Shown here in pieces: positions 1-8,757 of a stretch of DNA of 64,000 nt; the first letter of the stretch is position 1, and every line of letters begins with the position of its first letter. This DNA comes from an uncultured Bacteroidota bacterium. Lineage in GTDB: Bacteria > Bacteroidota > Bacteroidia > Bacteroidales > P3. The notes below the pieces were generated by a model. That model ran no database searches and was not told the DNA's origin. It was given only the letters and a program-made list of their open reading frames with translations. The stretch is taken from NCBI GenBank assembly GCA_902790215.1, contig CADAQX010000004.1:1-64000 (forward strand), read 5' to 3'. The position numbers and the translations under genes are program-made.

Positions 1-8
1 CTCGTCTC

Positions 9-153
9 GTGTCTCACCGCCCGGCCTCGCCGGACTGGTGCTGTGACACACGCTATCTCATCTTCCAAATCCTTCTCAAGGTACTCTCGCTCCCGGCTCC
101 CTTCAGGGCTCTCTCTCAAGTGCCCCTCTCGGCCGAAAGCGGGTGCAAAGATA
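9..153 (-). other. Leftward transcribed, strongly folded element at window edge (ncRNA or 5' end of an ORF)
   Basis: A -7 box (TATCTTTG on the minus strand, 146-153) points left. Downstream of it, 9-49 folds as a nested hairpin: 9-13 with 45-49, 15-18 with 37-40, 21-25 with 29-33, loop of three bases. The same strand has an open frame from a TTG at 119 to the window edge, rich in Glu and Arg, with no ATG. I cannot tell whether this is the start of a protein, a structured leader or an RNA gene. No family recognised. Confidence 0.3.
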
Positions 154-512
154 CAACCTTTTTTTATTCTGCAAAATATTTTTTTTGATAAAAAATGAGC
201 AAATCACAATAAAACCCTTTACATCCGAAAGTTATAACAAATAAAAAAAATAAAAAAAATGACAAAATCGACAATTTTGCCTTCAAAAGAGCATGTAAAA
301 TCCACTGAAAAACCAAAAATTCACCCTTCCGTCGACAACAAAAAACTGAATATTCGTGTATATCATTGTATATCTGCAATATAAATCAATATTCCGAATA
401 TCAACCAAAGAAATAATATACACCTAGTATAATGTATATCAGATAACTATACACAAATTAGCAGAATATAGAAAGGGGTAAAAAAAACAGGTAAAAAAAA
501 TCACTACTAATA
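154..512. other. AT-rich intergenic region with no gene
   Basis: About 360 bases of A/T-rich sequence with short poly-A runs and several TATATC-like words. No convincing reading frame or RNA gene is seen; it probably holds upstream promoter sequence for the two divergent -7 boxes at its ends. Confidence 0.5.
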
Positions 513-539
513 ATGATTATACATATGGAAAAACATATT

Positions 540-547
540 TATCTTTG
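540..547 (+). promoter_or_regulatory. -7 promoter box of feoAB
   Basis: TATCTTTG matches the Bacteroidetes -7 consensus TAnnTTTG. Transcription would begin near 553, which excludes the in-frame ATG at 513 and supports 576 as the feoAB start. Confidence 0.7.
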
Positions 548-575
548 CATTTTGAATCAAAAACAGCAAGAAAGA

Positions 576-3011
576 ATGCTACTATCAGATTTACAGACAG
601 GAGAGCGTGGAGTCGTGGTTCGTGTAGCGGGTCATGGCGCTTTCCGAAAACGAATAATCGAGATGGGCTTTATAAAGGGCGTGACAGTGGAAACTGTGCT
701 GAACGCTCCTTTGCGAGACCCTATAAAATATCGTATAATGAATTTCGAGGTGTCGTTGCGTCGGGCTGATGCCAACAAGGTTGAGATTGTTAGCGAGGCA
801 GAGGCAGAGCGGGAGATAGTCAACCACAAGGACTACGTCCCCATCGAGGCCCCCAACTGCGATGCACTGCACCATATCGCCGAAGAACGAGCCAAGACCA
901 TCAACGTGGCCCTTGTCGGCAACCCCAACTGTGGAAAGACCAGCATCTTCAACATTGCCGCCCATGCCCATGAACGCGTGGGCAACTACAGCGGCGTGAC
1001 CGTGGATGAGAAAGTGGGCACCTTTGAGTATGGGGGGTACACCTTCCATCTTGTCGATCTGCCGGGCACATACAGTCTCAGTGCCTACTCGCCCGAGGAG
1101 CTATACGTCCGCAAACACATTATTGAAAAGAGCCCCGACATCATCCTGAACGTGGTGGATGGAAGCAATCTGGAGCGGAACCTATACCTCACCACCCAGC
1201 TCATCGACATGGACATCACCATGGTAATGGCCTTAAACATGTATGACGAGCTGAAAAGGAGTGGCGACAAGCTGGACATCGAGCAACTCTCCACACTGCT
1301 GGGCATGCCCATCATCCCCACTACCGGACGGAACGGAGCGGGAATCGGAGACCTGTTCAACAAGATAATTGAAGTGTTCGAGGGCCGCGACACCAAAACC
1401 CGGCACATCCACGTTAATCATGGACACGAACTCGAACAACATATCAAAACCCTGCGCACCGAACTCTATGAACACGGCTTCAGCGACAGCCTTTCAACCC
1501 GCTTCCTCAGCATCAAACTGCTGGAAAACGACAAACAGCTGGAGCAATACACCGCCGAGCGCGACCCCGATGGCAGTGTGCTGGAGATGCGCAACCGTCT
1601 TGCCGAGGAGTTTAAGAAACACAGCGGCCGCCGACTTGTGGACAAAGACATCAGCAATGGCCACCAGGTAGGCGTCGAGGCAGAACACCAAGACATCGAG
1701 AGCGCGATAACCGATGCCAAATACGCCTTTGTGCGTGGCGCGCTGGCCGAGTGCTATGTCAAGAACGAGAAGAGCACATTGCATGCGCATACCGACAAGA
1801 TCGATGCCGTGGTGACCCACCGTTGGTTAGGCTACCCCGTGTTTCTTGTGGTGATGTTTATCACCTTCTTCTGCACCTTTGCCGTGGGACAATACCCCAT
1901 GGACTGGCTCGAAGCCCTTTTCAACTGGTTCGGCGACCTGGTGGGCTCCGCCATGAGCGAAGGCCCGCTTCGCAGCCTGTTGGTGGACGGCATCATTGCC
2001 GGAGTGGGTTCGGTAATGGTGTTTTTGCCTAATATTTTAATATTGTACCTGTTCATCTCTTTCATGGAGGACAGCGGCTACATGGCTCGCGCCGCCTTTA
2101 TTATGGACAAGCTGATGCACCGTATGGGGTTGCACGGCAAAAGTTTCATCCCCATGATTATGGGATTCGGCTGCAACGTCCCCGCCATCATGGCCACACG
2201 GACCATCGAAGACCGCAAAAGCCGACTGCTCACCATGCTGGTCATCCCCATGATGAGCTGTTCCGCCCGAATACCGGTCTATGTAATCCTTGTGTCGGCA
2301 TTCTTTAGCCAATACGCTGCCTTTGTCCTTACGGGGCTATATTTGCTTGGTATGATTATGGCCGTGCTGATGGCCAAGCTGTTCAGCCGCTTTTTTGTCA
2401 AAGGCGACAGTCTGCCTTTCGTCATGGAGCTGCCACCCTACCGCATGCCCACTGCCAAGGCCGTGCTGCGCCACACTTGGGAGAAGGGCAAGGAATACCT
2501 GAAAAAAATGGCCACCATCATCTTGGGAGCCAGCATCATCGTGTGGGCCCTGAGCTACTTCCCCACCAACGACAACCGGCAGTTGCAGGCCGAGAACTCA
2601 TACATGGCCAAGATTGGCAAAGCCATCGAGCCCGCCATGCGCCCATGCGGCTTCGATTGGCGGCAGAGTGTATCGCTGCTGGCCGGCGTAGGAGCCAAAG
2701 AGGTAGTGGCCAGCACGATGGCAGTGGTGTACGCCACTTCGGGAGACGAGGCCGCCATACTTGAGGAGGACATTGAAAGTGAGGAGAACGAAAGCCGCAT
2801 TTCGGAACTGGTACGCAACAATATGACACCCTTGTCAGCAGCCAGCATGCTGTTGTTCATCCTCTTGTACATGCCATGCGTCAGCACCGTTGTGGCCATC
2901 AAGAACGAGAGCGGCAAATGGAAATGGGCATTGTTCACGGTGGTCTACACCATTGGCCTAGCCTGGATAGTATCCACACTCTTCTTCCAAATAGGCAGCT
3001 TGTTGATTTGA
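576..3011 (+). CDS. feoB: FeoA-FeoB fusion ferrous iron transporter
   Basis: Inner-membrane Fe(II) uptake permease driven by an N-terminal G domain, here fused to a FeoA (SH3-like) domain, an arrangement common in Bacteroidetes. The 811-residue protein has FeoA at about 1-75, the G-protein P-loop GNPNCGKT at 115-122, and two hydrophobic gate/core regions in the C-terminal half with the conserved GFGCNVPAI stretch. The ATG at 576 is chosen because the -7 box at 540-547 lies inside the longer frame starting at 513. The stop is followed two bases later by the Cys-rich partner gene, so the two are probably one transcript. Confidence 0.95.
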   Translation: MLLSDLQTGERGVVVRVAGHGAFRKRIIEMGFIKGVTVETVLNAPLRDPIKYRIMNFEVSLRRADANKVEIVSEAEAEREIVNHKDYVPIEAPNCDALHHIAEERAKTINVALVGNPNCGKTSIFNIAAHAHERVGNYSGVTVDEKVGTFEYGGYTFHLVDLPGTYSLSAYSPEELYVRKHIIEKSPDIILNVVDGSNLERNLYLTTQLIDMDITMVMALNMYDELKRSGDKLDIEQLSTLLGMPIIPTTGRNGAGIGDLFNKIIEVFEGRDTKTRHIHVNHGHELEQHIKTLRTELYEHGFSDSLSTRFLSIKLLENDKQLEQYTAERDPDGSVLEMRNRLAEEFKKHSGRRLVDKDISNGHQVGVEAEHQDIESAITDAKYAFVRGALAECYVKNEKSTLHAHTDKIDAVVTHRWLGYPVFLVVMFITFFCTFAVGQYPMDWLEALFNWFGDLVGSAMSEGPLRSLLVDGIIAGVGSVMVFLPNILILYLFISFMEDSGYMARAAFIMDKLMHRMGLHGKSFIPMIMGFGCNVPAIMATRTIEDRKSRLLTMLVIPMMSCSARIPVYVILVSAFFSQYAAFVLTGLYLLGMIMAVLMAKLFSRFFVKGDSLPFVMELPPYRMPTAKAVLRHTWEKGKEYLKKMATIILGASIIVWALSYFPTNDNRQLQAENSYMAKIGKAIEPAMRPCGFDWRQSVSLLAGVGAKEVVASTMAVVYATSGDEAAILEEDIESEENESRISELVRNNMTPLSAASMLLFILLYMPCVSTVVAIKNESGKWKWALFTVVYTIGLAWIVSTLFFQIGSLLI

Positions 3012-3013
3012 TT

Positions 3014-3196
3014 ATGGCACAGACAATCATAGCTCTACTAATTGTAGCAGTGGCAGTGGTCTTTGCTATCAGGGGATTGATTCGCACCCTCAAGCACAAA
3101 GGAGGCTGCTCCTGCGGGTGCAGCAATTGCCCGGCCCGAGGCAAGGGATGCCACTGCCCCGACAGCACCCAGATGCCAGACATCCGGATTGACTAA
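3014..3196 (+). CDS. FeoB-associated Cys-rich membrane protein
   Basis: A 60-residue protein with one N-terminal membrane helix (about residues 3-20), a short basic stretch, then a Cys cluster (CSCGCSNC...CHC). This matches the small FeoB-associated Cys-rich family found next to feoB in many bacteria; its exact role in iron uptake is not established. It starts two bases after feoAB, so translational coupling is likely. The family assignment rests on the motif and the neighbour together. Confidence 0.85.
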   Translation: MAQTIIALLIVAVAVVFAIRGLIRTLKHKGGCSCGCSNCPARGKGCHCPDSTQMPDIRID

Positions 3197-3250
3197 TCTC
3201 ACCAATCGTAGCCCGCCACGGCTTCGCCAGCGATGCGGCCAATCTGCTCA

Positions 3251-3294
3251 AAACAAATACTAATCTGGCATAAACCCTAATGCCCGAATTGGGA
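3251..3294 (+). repeat. 44-bp dispersed repeat R2, copy a
   Basis: Begins AAACAAATACTAATCTGG and ends near CCGAATTGGGAT. It closely matches 6687-6731 and, inverted, 51325-51366 and 51759-51802. It sits just downstream of the feo genes and just upstream of repeat R1 copy 1. Confidence 0.8.
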
Positions 3295-3311
3295 TAATCA
3301 GCCGTTGATGC

Positions 3312-3545
3312 AACCATCAAGCGTCGTCATTTATTCGCTCGTTATTCGATCGTTTTCCCTTTCTTTTCCGTTTCACAAAGGGAAAAATGGGGGAAACATA
3401 TCGGAAAACGATATGATAAAGAACGACGCAACATCGAGCCCTGAAAGCGCACTGAGGAACGTTGGGGACAAATATACGACACTATCGGAACGCTGACGTA
3501 AGTTGGCGTAACCCCTCACAGAATAAAAAGTAAATTACGCGCGAA
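3312..3545 (+). repeat. 230-bp dispersed MITE-like repeat R1, copy 1
   Basis: Nearly full-length match to 21457-21686 and to the inverted copy at 51501-51734. Its ends are an imperfect inverted pair (GCGTCGTCATTTA and, reversed, GCGCGTAATTTA), and an internal palindrome is built on CGTTTTCCCTTT. All three copies keep one reading frame open, but copy 3 has a stop immediately upstream and no start codon, so I do not call a gene. Confidence 0.8.
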
Positions 3546-3602
3546 AAAGCAAGTGGCTCGCAGAAAATAACGTTGCTCCCATACGTATTGAAAGAAAAAG
3601 TG

Positions 3603-3610
3603 TATCTTTG
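3603..3610 (+). promoter_or_regulatory. -7 promoter box of the esterase gene
   Basis: TATCTTTG, 43 bases before the ATG at 3654, matching TAnnTTTG. Confidence 0.7.
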
Positions 3611-3653
3611 CAAAAGATAATATTACAAAATCACCTTCAATAATCAAGAAAAC

Positions 3654-4745
3654 ATGCGAAGAATCAGTATTTTATTATCCTTATTCCTGCTCACACTGCC
3701 ACTGATGGCGCAGGTGCAGACTTTCGAATGGCAGGGGAAACAGCGACAATATCTAATCAAATCACCTGCCGGGCAGACTGGGAACGTCCCCGTTCTGTAC
3801 TTCCTGCACGGCTTAGGCGACAACATCACACGTCTGGACAACGAGTTCCACTTCCAGCAGATAGCCGACAGGTTCGGTTGGATAGTCGTTGTACCCCAGG
3901 CACTTAACGAAGGCTACGGGACAATGTGGAACGCCGGGCTGATGAACAGCGGCACCGACGATGCCGGCTTCCTGCTGGCCCTTCTCGACACTTTGGCCGC
4001 AAGGGGTTCGGTAAACCTCGACAGCGTCTTCTTCACGGGTTTCTCAATGGGCGGTTTTATGACCCACCGCATGGCCATCGAGCATGGCGACCGCATCACG
4101 GCCTGTGCCCCCGTCAGCGGATTGATAACCCACTCACTGTCCAACCGCCAGGCAGTCACACCGGTCAAAATGCTGCATATACACGGTACCGCCGACCCAG
4201 TAGTGGGCTACGACGGGAACTCACAGTATTTTGGTGGAAACCTCGGCCTAAGCGTAGAGGCTATTCTCAACTACTGGGAAGCAGCCGACCACTGCACCGG
4301 CGAGCCCGTTATCGACACCTTTCCCGACCTGCGCAACGACGGGTTGCGCTTTATCCGCTACACCTATCAAGGCGATGCTCCCCTTCAGCACATCAAAGTC
4401 ATCGGCGGCAACCACACCTGGTACCACAGCGAAGATCAATACGACATCGGCTACATGACCGAGATATACAAGTTCTTCACCTCCAACAACGGCGGGAATG
4501 CGGGCATAACCCAACCCACGCACAATTCTCTTAGACTCTGGCCCAACCCCACAACGGGCAGAATCACGGTCGAGCTGCCGGAAAAAAGTAACCTGGAAGT
4601 AATAAACATGCATGGCCATATCGTTGCCACCTACCAGCTACAGCCCGGCACACACCACCTCGACCTCACCCACCTGCCCAAAGGTTTATACCTCATCAAA
4701 AATAAAGTTTCGGGGGCCACATTAAAAGTATTGGTCACATACTAA
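3654..4745 (+). CDS. Secreted CE1/PHB-depolymerase-like esterase with T9SS sorting domain
   Basis: An alpha/beta-hydrolase of 363 residues resembling the polyhydroxybutyrate depolymerase / feruloyl esterase (LpqC-like, CE1) group; the substrate is unknown. A signal peptide covers residues 1-19. The nucleophile elbow GFSMGG gives Ser131; Asp181 (HGTADPV) and His254 (GGNHTW) fit as the rest of the triad. Residues from about 292 form a type IX secretion sorting domain (LWPNPTTGR ... LPKGLYLI), so the enzyme is predicted to cross the outer membrane and be anchored or released. It has its own -7 box and a strong terminator hairpin, so it is a single-gene unit. Confidence 0.85.
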   Translation: MRRISILLSLFLLTLPLMAQVQTFEWQGKQRQYLIKSPAGQTGNVPVLYFLHGLGDNITRLDNEFHFQQIADRFGWIVVVPQALNEGYGTMWNAGLMNSGTDDAGFLLALLDTLAARGSVNLDSVFFTGFSMGGFMTHRMAIEHGDRITACAPVSGLITHSLSNRQAVTPVKMLHIHGTADPVVGYDGNSQYFGGNLGLSVEAILNYWEAADHCTGEPVIDTFPDLRNDGLRFIRYTYQGDAPLQHIKVIGGNHTWYHSEDQYDIGYMTEIYKFFTSNNGGNAGITQPTHNSLRLWPNPTTGRITVELPEKSNLEVINMHGHIVATYQLQPGTHHLDLTHLPKGLYLIKNKVSGATLKVLVTY

Positions 4746-4749
4746 AAAA

Positions 4750-4775
4750 AACGTTGCGGCGACTGCTGCAACGTT
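4750..4775. terminator. Intrinsic terminator after the esterase gene
   Basis: AACGTTGC (4750-4757) pairs with GCAACGTT (4768-4775), preceded by an A-run and followed by TTTCTTT, so it could also terminate the minus-strand tRNA transcript. Confidence 0.8.
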
Positions 4776-4785
4776 TTTCTTTAAG

Positions 4786-4873
4786 CGGAAAGGAAGGGAT
4801 TCGAACCCTTGAAGCGCTTTTAACGCTTACTCGCTTTCCAGGCGGGCCTCTTCAACCACTCGAGCACCTTTCC
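4786..4873 (-). tRNA. tRNA-Ser (anticodon GGA)
   Basis: The minus strand reads a class II tRNA of 88 nt: acceptor arm GGAAAGG/CCTTTCC, a long variable arm around AGCGTTAAAAGCGCT, T-arm GGGTTCGAATCCC, and anticodon loop CTGGAAA with anticodon GGA. No CCA is encoded. Confidence 0.93.
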
Positions 4874-4924
4874 GTGGGTTGATTTTTGCATGTTGAGGAG
4901 CGTTGCAATTAGCAAAAAAAAATG

Positions 4925-4932
4925 TATTTTTG
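4925..4932 (+). promoter_or_regulatory. -7 promoter box of the M49-type peptidase gene
   Basis: TATTTTTG matches TAnnTTTG. It lies downstream of an in-frame ATG at 4903, so that upstream ATG cannot be the start. Confidence 0.65.
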
Positions 4933-4974
4933 CATTCAAAGAAAAACATAACAATAATAACAAATACACTAACA

Positions 4975-6606
4975 ATGAAAAGATTAGTAATTTCTATTAT
5001 GGCCATTACAATGCTTGCCGCAGTAGGCTGCAAAAGCAACAAAACCGAAGAAAAATCGGAAATTCAACAAAAAGTTGACGAGTATGCAGAGTTTACGCTG
5101 ACCACTGACCTGAGTGTGCTGAGCGAGAAAGAGAAACAGCTCATCCCCGTCTTCATCCAGATTGCCGACATCATGGACGACCTGTACTGGAGCCAGTACT
5201 TCGGCGACGAGAACCGCGCCAGCCTCGACACCATCACCGACCCCGCCATCAAGACCTTTGCCCTGATACAGTACGGTGCATGGGACCGCTTGGGCGAAGA
5301 ACGCCCCTTCATCCCCGGCTACGGCGAGCGCCCTGCCGGCTGCCATTTCTACCCGCTTGACATGACCGCCGAGGAATACGACGCCCTTGCCGACCCGGAG
5401 AAGAGCAGCCAGTACACCGTCATCCGCCGCAACGACGACGGCTCACTCAAAGTGGTGCCCTACCATGTGGAATATGCCGACCGCTTGGCCAAAGTGGACA
5501 GCCTCATGGGCGTGGCCATCGATCTGGCCGAGGATGCCGGACTGAAGAAATACCTCACCGAGCGCCGCAAAGCCCTCATGACCGACGACTACTATGCCAG
5601 CGACCTGGCCTGGATGGACATGAAACAAAGCAAACTCGACTTTGTGGTGGGACCCATTGAAAACTACGACGATGCACTCTACGGTAGCAAGACCAGCTAC
5701 GAGTCGTTCATCCTTGTGAAGGACGAGAAATGGAGCAACGACCTGGCCAAGTTCGTCAAGATGCTGCCCCAGCTGCAGAACGACCTGCCCTGCGACCCGA
5801 AATACAAACCCGCCATGGCCGGTGCCGAGAGCGACCTGAACGTGTATGACGTCATCTACTATGCCGGCGACTGCAATGCGGGCTCCAAAACCATCGCCAT
5901 CAACCTGCCCAACGACGAGCGCATCCACAAAGAAAAAGGTGCCCGCCGTCTGCAGCTCAAGAACGCCATGCAGGCCAAGTTCGAGACCATCCTGCAGCCC
6001 ATTGCCAACCTGCTCATCAACGAAGACCAGCTCGACAACGTGAACTTCAACGCCTTCTTCAGCAACGTCTGCTTCCACGAGGTGGCTCATGGCTTAGGCA
6101 TCAAAGAGACCGTCACCGACGGCAAGAGCCTCCGCGAAGCCCTCGGCAGCCAGTACAGCGCATGGGAAGAGGCCAAGGCCGACATCTGCGGTTTGTTCCT
6201 CACCACGCACCTCATCGAGATGGGCGAAATCACCAACTGCACCAAGGAGGACGCCTTCGTCACCTTCATTGCCGGCATCCTGCGCAGTGTGCGCTTCGGC
6301 GCCACCGAGGCCCACGGCATAGCCAACATGATGTGCTTTAACTACCTGCAGGACAACGGAGCCTTCACCCGCAACAAGGATGGCAAATACGTCATTGACG
6401 TAGAGAAAGCCGAAGCCGCCATGAGAAGCTGGGCCGCACTCATCCTGCAAGTGGAAGGCGAAGGCGACATTGCCTTTGCCAAGAGCTACTCGGCCGAGAA
6501 CGGCAAAATCCGCGCCGACCTGCAGAAAGACCTCGACCTGATAGCCTCGAGCAACATCCCCCGCGACATTCGCTACAACCAGGGTCTGAAAGCCCTCGGT
6601 CTGTAA
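4975..6606 (+). CDS. M49 (dipeptidyl peptidase III)-type zinc metallopeptidase lipoprotein
   Basis: A 543-residue predicted lipoprotein: signal sequence with lipobox ending at Cys19. The zinc site is visible as HEVAHG (His368) followed by EEAKAD (Glu398-Glu399), the spacing and second motif expected of the peptidase M49 family, whose classical first motif is HEXXGH; here it is HEXXH. Members release dipeptides from peptide N-termini; the substrate here is unknown and cell-envelope location is inferred from the lipobox. The ATG at 4975 is chosen because the -7 box is at 4925-4932. It is followed by a GC-rich hairpin and repeat R2. Confidence 0.8.
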   Translation: MKRLVISIMAITMLAAVGCKSNKTEEKSEIQQKVDEYAEFTLTTDLSVLSEKEKQLIPVFIQIADIMDDLYWSQYFGDENRASLDTITDPAIKTFALIQYGAWDRLGEERPFIPGYGERPAGCHFYPLDMTAEEYDALADPEKSSQYTVIRRNDDGSLKVVPYHVEYADRLAKVDSLMGVAIDLAEDAGLKKYLTERRKALMTDDYYASDLAWMDMKQSKLDFVVGPIENYDDALYGSKTSYESFILVKDEKWSNDLAKFVKMLPQLQNDLPCDPKYKPAMAGAESDLNVYDVIYYAGDCNAGSKTIAINLPNDERIHKEKGARRLQLKNAMQAKFETILQPIANLLINEDQLDNVNFNAFFSNVCFHEVAHGLGIKETVTDGKSLREALGSQYSAWEEAKADICGLFLTTHLIEMGEITNCTKEDAFVTFIAGILRSVRFGATEAHGIANMMCFNYLQDNGAFTRNKDGKYVIDVEKAEAAMRSWAALILQVEGEGDIAFAKSYSAENGKIRADLQKDLDLIASSNIPRDIRYNQGLKALGL

Positions 6607-6630
6607 CCATACATCTGACAGACGCTTAGT

Positions 6631-6663
6631 CCGCCCGTGCAGGCCAGTGGCCAGCACGGGCGG
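6631..6663 (+). terminator. GC-rich hairpin after the M49-type gene
   Basis: CCGCCCGTGC (6631-6640) pairs perfectly with 6654-6663. No clear T-run follows, so it may be a terminator or an mRNA 3'-end stabiliser. Confidence 0.55.
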
Positions 6664-6686
6664 CTTGCATTCCAACTCCCAACTCG

Positions 6687-6731
6687 AAACAAATACTAAT
6701 CTGCCATAAAGCCTAATGACCGATTTGGGTT
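6687..6731 (+). repeat. 44-bp dispersed repeat R2, copy b
   Basis: AAACAAATACTAATCTGCC ... GACCGATTTGGGTT; same orientation relative to the upstream gene as copy a. Confidence 0.8.
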
Positions 6732-6852
6732 GAAAGGAAAAACAAAGAGGCCGTTGAAAGAAAACAACCAGAGAGAACCTTGTCCACTGACAAATACACA
6801 TAATAAAAATAATATTTTTTAACAAGAATAATCGTTTTTCAGAAATTATGTG

Positions 6853-6860
6853 TATATTTG
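6853..6860 (+). promoter_or_regulatory. -7 promoter box of the polysaccharide locus
   Basis: TATATTTG matches TAnnTTTG. It is the last -7 box I can find on the plus strand before 43858, and lies about 215 bases ahead of the first start codon, leaving a long leader. Confidence 0.65.
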
Positions 6861-6866
6861 CATTTT

Positions 6867-7074
6867 GTATTATAAGCATGTTATTTTTATAACGTGCGAA
6901 TAATAGGTGGATTACGCCCAACGCCCTTGGACAGGGGCGCGCGTTGAAAAGGTATTTTATAGCCAAGAATCTTCCAGAAGCCTCAGGCCTGTGCGTGAGG
7001 GAGTGGAAGAATTGTCCCTAAAGGGACACGGCAAAAGAAGCGATGACCAACACGAAAAGAACGGGGTTGCCGAC
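6867..7074 (+). promoter_or_regulatory. Structured 5' leader of the polysaccharide operon
   Basis: About 210 nt between the predicted transcription start and the UpxY-like start codon. Four local hairpins are visible: 6876-6884 with 6889-6897 (loop TTTT); 6919-6924 with 6941-6946; a two-part stem 6971-6976/7004-7009 enclosing 6981-6985/6996-7000; and TGTCCC/GGGACA at 7013-7018/7023-7028 (loop TAAA). Such a leader ahead of a NusG-paralogue gene suggests an RNA target for pausing or antitermination; that role is inferred. Confidence 0.5.
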
Positions 7075-7545
7075 ATGAACGAGATACACTGGTATGCTGC
7101 AAAAGTGAAGTACAACCGCACGCAACCCATCAGGGAACAGCTGACGGCAGACAGAGTTCGGTACTATGTGCCGGAGGTTATCGGGTCGCTGGTGTTCCTG
7201 CAAGTCTCGGAAGATTATCTCAGCCACTTTGAGCAAGACAATTTCAGCCGCCTGTGGCTATACCGGAATCCTTTGACGCACAAGCCCTCGCCCATACCCG
7301 ACCGGGAGATGGAGGTGTTCATGTTCGTATGCTCGGCGGGGAAGCAGGGACTGACGTTCCTGGGCGACGACAAGCCAGAATACCATCTGGGCGACCGCGT
7401 AAGAGTTACCGAAGGCCCCCTGAAAGGTGCCGAAGGCCACATCAAGCGCATCAAGAAAGACCGCCGGCTGGTGGTGAGCATCAGCGGCGTAGCCGCAGTG
7501 GCGACAACCTATATACACCCACAGTTTTTAGAAACTATTGATTGA
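7075..7545 (+). CDS. UpxY-like NusG-family transcription antiterminator
   Basis: A 156-residue NusG paralogue: N-terminal NusG-like domain (HWYAAKVKYNRT, residues about 4-95) and a C-terminal KOW-type segment (GDRVRVTEGPLKGAEGHI). In Bacteroides, UpxY proteins are encoded first in each capsule operon and let RNA polymerase read through to the distal genes. The frame extends upstream to 6907, but that stretch is the hairpin-rich leader and has unlikely protein composition, so the ATG at 7075 (MNEIHWY) is chosen. The next gene begins six bases after the stop. Confidence 0.85.
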   Translation: MNEIHWYAAKVKYNRTQPIREQLTADRVRYYVPEVIGSLVFLQVSEDYLSHFEQDNFSRLWLYRNPLTHKPSPIPDREMEVFMFVCSAGKQGLTFLGDDKPEYHLGDRVRVTEGPLKGAEGHIKRIKKDRRLVVSISGVAAVATTYIHPQFLETID

Positions 7546-7551
7546 CGCAGA

Positions 7552-8736
7552 ATGAGACGTCCGTTGTTTCCCCTCGATCCGATAAAGGACAACTACTACT
7601 ATCCCGGCAAGAACTTTACCGAGCAGGGCAGCGAAGGCTGCGACGAGTTGAATCTCGACACCATCGACGATGCCGATGTGAGACGTGTATGTGAGAATGT
7701 CGAGACCGAACCCATCAAAGAGGTCTACCGCTGGTTTCTTGACCATAAGGACGAATTTGCCCCCACCTCGCTTGTCTGCTCACTGAAGAATAACGGCAGC
7801 GACCCACTACCCGAGCGCGAGAACGGCGAGCCTTATCACGCCATTTTCGTGCAGAGGCCTTTGCATACCATCTACGAGCTGGACATCTTTCTGGCCAATG
7901 CCAACAAACACCTTGACAACGGTGGCTACCTGATGTGCAACTGCCGCACCTCGTCGGTTAAGAAGGCGGTAATCTACAGCCGCTATCCCAAGGGGATCAA
8001 CAGACTGTACTACGGATTCCATTATCTGTGGCACCGCGTATTCCCAAAGATAAAGGGGCTGAAAGAGATATATTTCGCCGTCACCAAGGGGAAAAACCGC
8101 ACGTTCCACCGGGTAGAGATACTGGGACGGCTGTACCACGCCGGATTCGAAGTGTTGTATGAGAATACGGCACACGGCGAGTTCCGCGTGCTGGCGCGCA
8201 AGGTGAAGGACCCCATCACCGAAGGTGTGCCGAGTTCGTCGCCCATCGCCAAGCTGAAACGTGTGGGCAAAAACGGCAAGATAATCACAGTATACAAGTT
8301 TCGCACAATGTACTCCTACAGCGAATATCTGCAGGAATATGTGTATGAACACCGCCAGCTTGACAAGACAGGCAAGTTCTACCACGACTACAGGGTGAAC
8401 ACCATGGGTTCTTTCCTGCGCAAAACCTGGCTCGACGAGCTGCCGATGGTCGTCAACATGCTGAAAGGTGAGATGAAACTGGTGGGGGTAAGGCCCCTGT
8501 CGCGCCAGTTTTTCAGCCTCTACACACCCGAACTGCAGGAGCTGCGCACCCGCACAAAGCCGGGGCTGCTGCCGCCGTTGTACTACGAGAAAGAGCAACC
8601 CGAGACGCTCGAAGGCATCCAGGAGTCGGAGCGGCGCTATATCGAGGCCTACCTGAAGCATCCATTCCGTACAGACTGGAAGTATTTCTGGGGCATCGTG
8701 GGTAATATTCTGATAAAACACAAACATTCACATTAA
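7552..8736 (+). CDS. Initiating sugar transferase with methyltransferase-like N-terminal region
   Basis: The last 170 residues are a bacterial sugar transferase catalytic domain (WbaP/PglC type): KFRTM at 249-253, DELP at 295-298, VGVRPLS at 311-317. This family transfers a sugar phosphate to undecaprenyl phosphate to begin a repeat unit. The usual membrane-inserted hydrophobic helix in front of the catalytic domain is not evident; instead residues 1-220 look like a degenerate methyltransferase-fold region (DNGGYLMCNC, RVEILGRLYHAGFEV). I believe this architecture recurs in Bacteroidetes, so it is not necessarily a local fusion. Position directly after the antiterminator fits an operon-initiating enzyme. 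Confidence 0.8.
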   Translation: MRRPLFPLDPIKDNYYYPGKNFTEQGSEGCDELNLDTIDDADVRRVCENVETEPIKEVYRWFLDHKDEFAPTSLVCSLKNNGSDPLPERENGEPYHAIFVQRPLHTIYELDIFLANANKHLDNGGYLMCNCRTSSVKKAVIYSRYPKGINRLYYGFHYLWHRVFPKIKGLKEIYFAVTKGKNRTFHRVEILGRLYHAGFEVLYENTAHGEFRVLARKVKDPITEGVPSSSPIAKLKRVGKNGKIITVYKFRTMYSYSEYLQEYVYEHRQLDKTGKFYHDYRVNTMGSFLRKTWLDELPMVVNMLKGEMKLVGVRPLSRQFFSLYTPELQELRTRTKPGLLPPLYYEKEQPETLEGIQESERRYIEAYLKHPFRTDWKYFWGIVGNILIKHKHSH

Positions 8737-8757
8737 TATACTATCAACAGCATTGAT

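Noticed and set aside
3305-3496. Small protein gene in repeat R1 copy 1 (and its counterpart at 21338-21637)
   Set aside because: The frame is open in all copies, but copy 3 has a stop directly before it and no start codon, and substitutions show no clear third-position bias by eye.
6907-7074. N-terminal extension of the UpxY-like protein
   Set aside because: The extension is encoded by the hairpin-rich leader and the NusG-like domain starts at the later ATG (7075).
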